Notes under the pieces: model-generated | Told to the model about the DNA's origin: nothing | Seen by the model: only the letters and a program-made list of their open reading frames with translations | Database searches by the model: none | In this document: in pieces, positions 1-4,397 of the stretch | How the letters are laid out: each line of letters starts with the position of its first letter | How positions within the stretch are numbered: the stretch's first letter is position 1 | Made by a program: the position numbers and the translations under genes | Origin: an uncultured Roseburia sp. | GTDB lineage: Bacteria; Bacillota; Clostridia; Lachnospirales; Lachnospiraceae | Assembly: GCA_934292805.1 (NCBI GenBank) | Contig: CAKQXQ010000068.1 | Coordinates: forward strand, 1-9,441 | Direction of reading: 5' to 3' | Length of the DNA: 9,441 nt

Positions 1-104
1 TCTGATACATATAATTTTTCAGCCAAATCCTTTTGAGTTAAATTCTTTTCCTTTCTTAATTCGGTTACAAATAAACCAAATTTTTCATTACTAATTTGAT
101 ACAT
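1..104 (-). CDS. XRE-family helix-turn-helix transcriptional regulator, N-terminus only (partial)
   Basis: Only the first 34 codons lie in the window; the rest runs off the left edge. The translation starts MYQISNEKFGLFVTELRKEK and continues NLTQKDLAEKLYVSD. This is the typical opening of an XRE/Cro-C1 HTH domain: helix 1 with L-R-x-x-K, then the L-T-Q-x-x-L-A-E-K-L-x-V-S stretch of helix 2 and the turn. Such proteins bind DNA as dimers and often repress their own promoter or a mobile element. The ATG at 104 follows a very good ribosome binding site (AGGAGGT, 111-117) at normal spacing, and a TATAAT box lies about 20 bp further upstream. The C-terminal part, which would show whether this is a phage/ICE repressor, a toxin-antitoxin regulator or a stand-alone regulator, cannot be seen. 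Confidence 0.85.
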   Translation of the reverse strand, partial: MYQISNEKFGLFVTELRKEKNLTQKDLAEKLYVS

Positions 105-125
105 ATATCCACCTCCTGCACACAT

Positions 126-152
126 ATTATAATGGGAGTATGCATAAATCAA
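126..152 (-). promoter_or_regulatory. Probable promoter of the XRE regulator gene
   Basis: On the minus strand a perfect TATAAT (126-131) lies 21 bp before the ATG at 104, leaving room for a short leader that contains the AGGAGGT site. The -35 element is unclear. TTGATT (147-152) matches 4 of 6 bases but at a short 15-bp spacing, and TCGATT (151-156) is at 19 bp. The -10 sits in an ATTATAAT palindrome, so a TATAAT also reads on the plus strand, but no gene follows there. The call rests mainly on the -10 and its position. Confidence 0.45.
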
Positions 153-204
153 TCGACCAGCAGTAGAATTGTAATATGCTTCTTCTTTGACCCCTTATAA
201 ACAT

Positions 205-249
205 AAAAGCTGAACAAATAGGATTTTCCTTCCTACCTGTTCAACTCTT
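205..249 (-). terminator. Long hairpin, possible rho-independent terminator of the leftward operon
   Basis: Read on the minus strand, 231-249 pairs with 205-223 over 19 positions, including four G-U wobbles, around a 7-base loop (224-230). The arm bases nearest the 3' end are UUUU, followed by AUGUUUAU, so the U-tract is weak and partly inside the stem. The wobbles become A-C mismatches in plus-strand RNA, so the structure favours minus-strand transcripts. It lies after the rlmD stop and the TnpV remnant and before the XRE promoter, where a transcription end for the leftward operon would be expected. It could instead be a structure left by the mobile element. Confidence 0.5.
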
Positions 250-252
250 TGT

Positions 253-420
253 TTACCTGTAAATCAATTCTTTCAACACAATCTCTTCTGCTGCATTTCG
301 GATATTACTTACAGCCCTGACTCATTCCATCTGATCATGGACTTTCAATTCTTCCGTAATACCCTGCTTTTCCAGCATTTGTTGACTTATATAATAATTC
401 TTCACTTTCCAGTCATCGAA
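253..420 (-). pseudogene. tnpV: Remnant of a TnpV-like transposon-encoded protein (C-terminal fragment with in-frame TGA)
   Basis: One reading frame on the minus strand runs from 420 to a TAA at 253-255, interrupted only by a TGA at 322-324. Before the TGA it reads EKQGITEELKVHDQME; after it, VRAVSNIRNAAEEIVLKELIYR. From memory, TnpV proteins of Clostridia mobile elements end with a pattern like GITEQLKAENQMEWVRRMNSIRN...EIV..ELIY. The alignment runs through the stop with Trp at its position, so TGA probably arose from TGG by one substitution. An in-frame TGA at 421-423 blocks extension upstream, and residues before EKQGI do not clearly match the family. There is no start codon with a ribosome binding site. 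It begins 9 bp after the rlmD stop codon, so most of the original gene is gone. It is a scar and is not expected to be expressed as protein. Confidence 0.65.
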
Positions 421-428
421 TCATCCAA

Positions 429-1856
429 CTATTGTCCTGATTTGGACAATAAAACACAAGTCTCCACATGCACCGTATGTGCAAACTGATCCACTGCTCT
501 CACACGTTTCAGTTCATATCCGCCTTCCGTCAGCACCTTCAGATCTCTCGCCAGAGTCGCTGAATCGCAGCTCACATAGACGATCCGTTCCGGTTTCATC
601 AAAAGCATCGTCTCCAGACATTTTTCATCGCAGCCTTTTCTTGGCGGATCGACAACGATCACATCCGGATGCAGCATACCATTCTGTTCTGCTTTATGTT
701 TTGCATAAAAATCAGGAAGAACTTCTTCTGCTTTTCCCACAAAGAAATCGGTGTTATCGAATCCGTTTCTTTTTGCATTGTCTCTCGCATCTGCGATTGC
801 CTGCGGCACGATCTCGACTCCATACACATGTCCTGCTGCACCGGCAAGGAACAGGGAAATCGTTCCGATTCCGCAATAGAGATCCCAGACAGATTCCTTT
901 CCGGAAAGATTTGCATAATCCAATGCCAGACTATATAACTTCTCTGTCTGTTCCGGATTGACCTGATAAAATGACTGCGGAGAAATCTGATAAGCAATTG
1001 CCTTTCCTGTGCGTTCAAACTGCGTACAGTCTCTCAAATGAATATAATCCGTAATATACGGCTGTCCCCAGAGCGTTACTGTTTTTTCCCCGAGGATCAC
1101 ATTGGTCCGGCTCTCATTTATATTGGCAGAGATGCTGGTCATCCCTGATATCTCCCTCAGCCTTCTGACGAGTACGTCCTGCATCGGAAGGCGTTTGCCA
1201 TTGATGATAATGCAGACCATAATCTCTTCTGTTGTAAAGCCATAACGGATCAACACATGACGTACAAGACCTTTTCCACTTGCCTCATCATATGGCTCCA
1301 CTTTGTATTCCTTCATATAGGATAAAACCACATCCAGGATTTCCCTGTTCTGGGCAACACCTAACATGCAATCTTTTACAGGGATAATACTGTGTGTGCG
1401 GGATGCATAAAATCCTGCGATCGGGTTTCCTTCTTTGTCTTTTCCGATTGGAAACTGTGCTTTATTGCGGTAACGATAAGGATTCTCCATGCCGACGATC
1501 GGCTCCATCACAGAATCTATATAGGAAGAATCAAATCCTCCCAGACGTATCAGATTATTACGTACTTTGTTCTCTTTAAACTCAAGCTGCTTTGCATAAT
1601 CCATTGCCTGGATCTGGCAGCCTCCGCAACGTCTGTGCAATTCACACGCCGGTTCTGTACGGAACTTAGACGGAGTGATGATTTTCTCAATGCGTGCGTA
1701 ACCATAGCTTTTCTTAAGCTTTGTGATACGGGCCTCGATTTCATCTCCGATCACTGCATCTTTCACGAAGAAAGGCATTCCATCCAACTTTCCGATGCCC
1801 TCTCCATCAATTCCCATATCTTCAATTGTTAAATTTATAATATCGTTTTTATTCAT
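429..1856 (-). CDS. rlmD: 23S rRNA (uracil-C5)-methyltransferase, RlmD/RumA family, with 4Fe-4S cluster
   Basis: This 475-residue cytoplasmic enzyme uses S-adenosylmethionine to make 5-methyluridine in 23S rRNA. The classic RlmD site is U1939; in several Firmicutes one enzyme (RlmCD) does both U747 and U1939. Residues 1-60 form a TRAM RNA-binding domain. C71, C77, C80 and C163 match the four cluster-binding cysteines of E. coli RumA in spacing. The Rossmann methyltransferase domain shows motif I DLYCGIGT (325-332), the acidic motif GVEIV (346-350), DPPRKGC (403-409), the catalytic Cys430 in VSCD, and E466 in HTVHVE as the expected base. About 12 residues (273-284) look extra relative to the RlmD form I recall. 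The ATG at 1856 has only a weak AG-rich site upstream, but starting here keeps the TRAM domain whole. It is the last gene of the leftward operon, 25 bp after yhaM. It could also be named rlmCD; the exact target uridines cannot be read from sequence. Confidence 0.93.
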   Translation of the reverse strand: MNKNDIINLTIEDMGIDGEGIGKLDGMPFFVKDAVIGDEIEARITKLKKSYGYARIEKIITPSKFRTEPACELHRRCGGCQIQAMDYAKQLEFKENKVRNNLIRLGGFDSSYIDSVMEPIVGMENPYRYRNKAQFPIGKDKEGNPIAGFYASRTHSIIPVKDCMLGVAQNREILDVVLSYMKEYKVEPYDEASGKGLVRHVLIRYGFTTEEIMVCIIINGKRLPMQDVLVRRLREISGMTSISANINESRTNVILGEKTVTLWGQPYITDYIHLRDCTQFERTGKAIAYQISPQSFYQVNPEQTEKLYSLALDYANLSGKESVWDLYCGIGTISLFLAGAAGHVYGVEIVPQAIADARDNAKRNGFDNTDFFVGKAEEVLPDFYAKHKAEQNGMLHPDVIVVDPPRKGCDEKCLETMLLMKPERIVYVSCDSATLARDLKVLTEGGYELKRVRAVDQFAHTVHVETCVLLSKSGQ

Positions 1857-1881
1857 CTATATTTCTTTCTGTCTTCCGGAA

Positions 1882-2832
1882 CTATTTTGTACTTGATCTT
1901 CGGATATTGCTGTCAAGCAGGCGGTTGAATCCCTGCCACTCCAGATTATTTTCAGGTACATTTACGAAGATCTCGCGGATTGTTTCCATCTTGGCATCCA
2001 CATTGTCTGCAAAGCTTAATGCAAGTGCCTCTGCCAGTGCCGGTTTCTTTGGTGAACCATATTCAAGTTCGCCGTGATGTGCCAGTATACAATGCTTGAG
2101 TTCATTTGCCATGCGAACCGGGAATCCTTCGATTGTACGGATACGTTCACCTACCATCTCTGCACCGATCATAATATGTCCTAAAAGCTGTCCCTCATCT
2201 GTGTAATCATTCTCAGGGAAAACGGATAACTCTTCCAGCTTTCCGATATCATGGAAAATTGCTGCTGTCAGGATCAAATCCCTGTTCAAAATTGGATAAC
2301 ACTTTGCAAAATACTCACAGTGTTTTGCTACACTTAATGTATGTTCTAATAATCCACCTACGAATCCATGATGTACTGTCTTCGCAGCAGAGTGGAATTT
2401 GAAACGCTTCTCAAATTCTTTGTCTTCCAGGAAGAAACTTCCAAGAAGCTTCCTGTAATACGGATTGTCTACAGAACGGATCAGTGCACTTAATTCCTCA
2501 TACATCTGATCGATATCCTTATCACTTACCGGGAGATAATCCTTTGGATCATATTCTCCCTCCTGAACTTTTCTCACACGTTTTATAGAAAGCTGTAAAT
2601 TTCCCTGAAAACTTGTGATATCTCCCATAACTGCAATGTAATCCAGAGAATCAAAATCATCGATCCCTACAGAACCCGGATCCCAGATCTTAGCATCCAG
2701 AATACCTGTCTTATCCTGTAAAATCACATTCTCATATGGCTTTCCTGCCTTCGTCAGTGCTGACTGTTTTGTCTTGCACAGATAAATCTCGTTAATACGT
2801 TCGCCTTCGCGAAGGCTTTCAATATATTTCAT
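1882..2832 (-). CDS. yhaM: 3'-5' exoribonuclease YhaM family (OB-fold plus HD domain)
   Basis: This 316-residue cytoplasmic protein resembles B. subtilis YhaM and S. aureus Cbf1, metal-dependent 3'-5' exonucleases acting on RNA and single-stranded DNA. With numbering from the ATG at 2832, an OB-fold nucleic-acid-binding domain covers about residues 10-90 (LQDKTGILDAKIWD is the typical strand pair). A helical linker follows, then an HD domain at about 150-280. Its metal ligands are visible: H154/H155, H164, the H194-D195 pair in FHDIGK, H219, H252/H253 and D276. A TTG at 2850 would add six residues but has no ribosome binding site, whereas the GGAGG at 2844-2848 lies 11 bp before the ATG; the chosen N-terminus MKYIESLREGERI also fits the family length. 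It sits 30 bp after the HtrA-like gene and 25 bp before rlmD, so all three are probably co-transcribed. The family call is strong; the natural substrates are not known from sequence. Confidence 0.9.
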   Translation of the reverse strand: MKYIESLREGERINEIYLCKTKQSALTKAGKPYENVILQDKTGILDAKIWDPGSVGIDDFDSLDYIAVMGDITSFQGNLQLSIKRVRKVQEGEYDPKDYLPVSDKDIDQMYEELSALIRSVDNPYYRKLLGSFFLEDKEFEKRFKFHSAAKTVHHGFVGGLLEHTLSVAKHCEYFAKCYPILNRDLILTAAIFHDIGKLEELSVFPENDYTDEGQLLGHIMIGAEMVGERIRTIEGFPVRMANELKHCILAHHGELEYGSPKKPALAEALALSFADNVDAKMETIREIFVNVPENNLEWQGFNRLLDSNIRRSSTK

Positions 2833-2843
2833 AACCTGCTTTT

Positions 2844-2848
2844 CCTCC
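2844..2848 (-). promoter_or_regulatory. Ribosome binding site that decides the yhaM start
   Basis: GGAGG on the minus strand lies 11 nt before the ATG at 2832. It overlaps the alternative TTG codon at 2850, which therefore cannot use it and has no other purine-rich site upstream. The spacing is a little long but supports ATG over TTG. Confidence 0.65.
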
Positions 2849-2862
2849 AATTAGTGTAATCT

Positions 2863-4146
2863 TTATTTTAAAACGCTGACTTTTACTTTGCATTTCAGCT
2901 CTTTATAACCATTATTTCCCTGACGCTGTACAATCACTTCTGCAACATCGCCCTTCGCCATTGAAAGTAATTTGGTCTTATATCCGTCCACCGAAACAAT
3001 CGTCTCTCCGTTCACTTCCGTGATAATATCACCACTTTGTAAACCTGCTGCCATTGCCGGTGAATCCATCTTCACAGACTTAATATAAACTCCTTTTGGA
3101 ATATCATTCTCTTTTGCGATCGTATTGGTCACAGTTGTGATCTCAAGACCGATATAAGGAATATCCATATTATTGGAAAGCATTTCGATCAGCGGCTTTA
3201 AATCAGAGATTGCCAGTGCTGTCAGTGTATTCTGGTCGCCATCACTGTTATATCCCTGGGTGATCAGGCCGATCACTTCTCCGTTCAGATTGATCAGTGC
3301 TCCGCTTCCGTTCTTTGTTCCGACAATGTCTGTTGTAAAAATAGCATAATTTGCATCTATTGTAGATATTGTATATGCAGAAGATGTAATATTTCCAGTC
3401 AGAATAGAGTAGTTGGTTCCAAGCGGACTGCCGACTGCAAGTGCAAGCGTTCCCTGTGTAACAGCAAGTGAATTGCCAAGAACTGCAATCGAGATTGCTG
3501 ACATTGTGCTTTCATCTATTGCACTGACCGGCACGCTTAAAATCGTAATTCCTGTGTTAGCATCATAACTCTTGATAGAAGCTTCTGTTGAAGCATCATC
3601 TACAAATGTTACATATATGGAAGAGGCCCCTGATATCACTTTTCGCTCCGTCAGGATCAAAAGTTCCTGTCCGTTATCCGCTATGATGATGCCGGATCCC
3701 TGTCCTTTGCTCTCATAAGAATTGTTAAACCAGTCCGTATTGCTCTTCACTCCGGTCACGCCGACTACAAACTTGTTTGCCTGCTTTCCGATTGCATACA
3801 ACTGATTCTGGAGAACCTGATAATCCTCTAACGTCAGCTGCTCATAAATAACCTGCAATTCCTGATCCGGTTCATCCTTTACCGTCTCATTCTTCTCCTG
3901 TGATTCCGTATCCGTTTCTGCTTCCGGCTCATCTTTTGGAATTGTGATTGACGGATCTTCCTGCGGATTGATCCGCTCCTCCAGTCTCGGTTCAACCAGC
4001 ACAAATACAACACTTGCCACTATTCCGAAAACAATTGCCATAAGAATCACATAACAGATCCTGGACAGAAATTTCTTTCTGTTCACAGGTTTTTCTTTTA
4101 TCTTTTCACTGATAAATTCATACTTATCCTGATTGTCGTTCTGCAT
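2863..4146 (-). CDS. Membrane-anchored HtrA/S1C-like protein with PDZ domain; probably a catalytically dead protease
   Basis: The 427-residue protein has a short cytoplasmic N-terminus, one transmembrane helix (about 29-51), an acidic Glu/Asp/Thr-rich linker (about 60-97), a trypsin-like HtrA domain (about 120-325) and a C-terminal PDZ domain (about 330-425, with GLQSGDIITEVNGE at 368-381). The topology places the protease and PDZ domains outside the membrane, as in clostridial HtrA/YyxA-type quality-control proteases. The fold is clear from GQGSGIII (148-155), GSPLG (239-243) and ALINLNGEVIGL (283-294). The triad is not intact: the usual TNNHV is TERKV, so His is Lys169; the usual Asp in DLAVL is Gly199; GNSGGAL has become NGSGAL, keeping Ser281 but losing one glycine. 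It therefore probably binds peptides or acts as a scaffold. The ATG at 4146 follows GGAAGGA at 6-7 nt. It is first in the leftward operon, behind its own promoter. Confidence 0.85.
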   Translation of the reverse strand: MQNDNQDKYEFISEKIKEKPVNRKKFLSRICYVILMAIVFGIVASVVFVLVEPRLEERINPQEDPSITIPKDEPEAETDTESQEKNETVKDEPDQELQVIYEQLTLEDYQVLQNQLYAIGKQANKFVVGVTGVKSNTDWFNNSYESKGQGSGIIIADNGQELLILTERKVISGASSIYVTFVDDASTEASIKSYDANTGITILSVPVSAIDESTMSAISIAVLGNSLAVTQGTLALAVGSPLGTNYSILTGNITSSAYTISTIDANYAIFTTDIVGTKNGSGALINLNGEVIGLITQGYNSDGDQNTLTALAISDLKPLIEMLSNNMDIPYIGLEITTVTNTIAKENDIPKGVYIKSVKMDSPAMAAGLQSGDIITEVNGETIVSVDGYKTKLLSMAKGDVAEVIVQRQGNNGYKELKCKVKVSVLK

Positions 4147-4163
4147 GATATTTCCTTCCAGAT

Positions 4164-4179
4164 AACGGTTTCTACCGTT
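4164..4179 (-). promoter_or_regulatory. Small hairpin just upstream of the HtrA-like gene's ribosome binding site
   Basis: AACGGT and ACCGTT form a perfect 6-bp stem with a 4-base loop (AGAA in minus-strand RNA). It ends about 5 nt before the GGAAGGA ribosome binding site. It lies inside the predicted leader of roughly 110 nt, so it could affect mRNA stability or translation. The stem is short enough to have arisen by chance, so its function is unproven. Confidence 0.3.
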
Positions 4180-4215
4180 CGTTCAATGCCTGTAATCTGC
4201 CAATTAAAATAGTTG

Positions 4216-4225
4216 CTGTATACAG
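4216..4225. repeat. Perfect 10-bp palindrome CTGTATACAG in the leader of the leftward operon
   Basis: CTGTATACAG reads the same on both strands. It lies about 35 bp downstream of the predicted transcription start of the HtrA-like operon, a place where an operator could act as a roadblock. Only one copy is seen between the divergent genes and it resembles no operator I can name with confidence. Confidence 0.25.
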
Positions 4226-4264
4226 AAAAAATCGTTCTATATACATAAAATCATACCAAATATT

Positions 4265-4293
4265 ATTATAAATTGAAAGACATGTGCTTGCAA
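4265..4293 (-). promoter_or_regulatory. Sigma-A-type promoter of the htrA-like/yhaM/rlmD operon
   Basis: On the minus strand TTGCAA (4288-4293) and a perfect TATAAT (4265-4270) are separated by exactly 17 bp. Transcription would start near 4258, giving a leader of about 110 nt before the ATG at 4146. That is long enough to hold the palindrome at 4216 and the hairpin at 4164. No other promoter is obvious in the 25-30 bp gaps inside the operon. Confidence 0.6.
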
Positions 4294-4329
4294 TACTTTC
4301 TTTTTGCACTCTTTCCCTGAAATCTCTGC

Positions 4330-4358
4330 TTTTCAACCCTCTCACTTTAGTCTATAAT
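4330..4358 (+). promoter_or_regulatory. Sigma-A-type promoter of mutS2
   Basis: TTTTCA (4330-4335, 4 of 6 matches to the -35 consensus) and a perfect TATAAT (4353-4358) are 17 bp apart. Transcription would begin near 4365, about 33 nt before the mutS2 ATG at 4398. This rules against the longer GTG-started reading from 4284, because that start would lie upstream of the transcript. It is back to back with the leftward promoter, the two -35 boxes being 36 bp apart. Confidence 0.55.
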
Positions 4359-4385
4359 GAAAAAAGATCAGCCAGTATATATAAT

Positions 4386-4390
4386 GGAGA
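4386..4390 (+). promoter_or_regulatory. Ribosome binding site that fixes the mutS2 start
   Basis: GGAGA lies 7 nt before the ATG at 4398. The only longer in-frame option, a GTG at 4284, has no comparable site and would add 38 residues absent from the family. Confidence 0.7.
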
Positions 4391-4397
4391 ACATTCA

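Noticed and set aside
126..207. Small minus-strand frame of about 25 codons beginning ATGTTTATAAGG before the XRE gene
   Set aside because: It lacks a ribosome binding site, has no family resemblance and ends within the XRE promoter region.
322..324. In-frame TGA in the TnpV remnant as a recoded (selenocysteine or tryptophan) codon
   Set aside because: There is no start codon or ribosome binding site for the fragment, a second TGA lies in frame at 421-423, and other genes in the window use TGA as a normal stop (kinase regulator gene, ECF-like gene).
479..961. Plus-strand open frame of 160 codons opposite rlmD
   Set aside because: It lies wholly antisense to a strongly supported gene, has biased low-complexity composition (Ser, His, Arg, Leu), and no ribosome binding site or family resemblance.
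1392..1832. Plus-strand open frame of 146 codons opposite the rlmD 5' half
   Set aside because: Antisense shadow of the TRAM and cluster-binding region; Cys-, Ile- and His-rich translation without recognisable domains.
4284..4397. N-terminal extension of MutS2 starting from GTG at 4284
   Set aside because: It has no ribosome binding site, overlaps both divergent promoters, lies upstream of the predicted mutS2 transcription start, and adds 38 residues not typical of MutS2.
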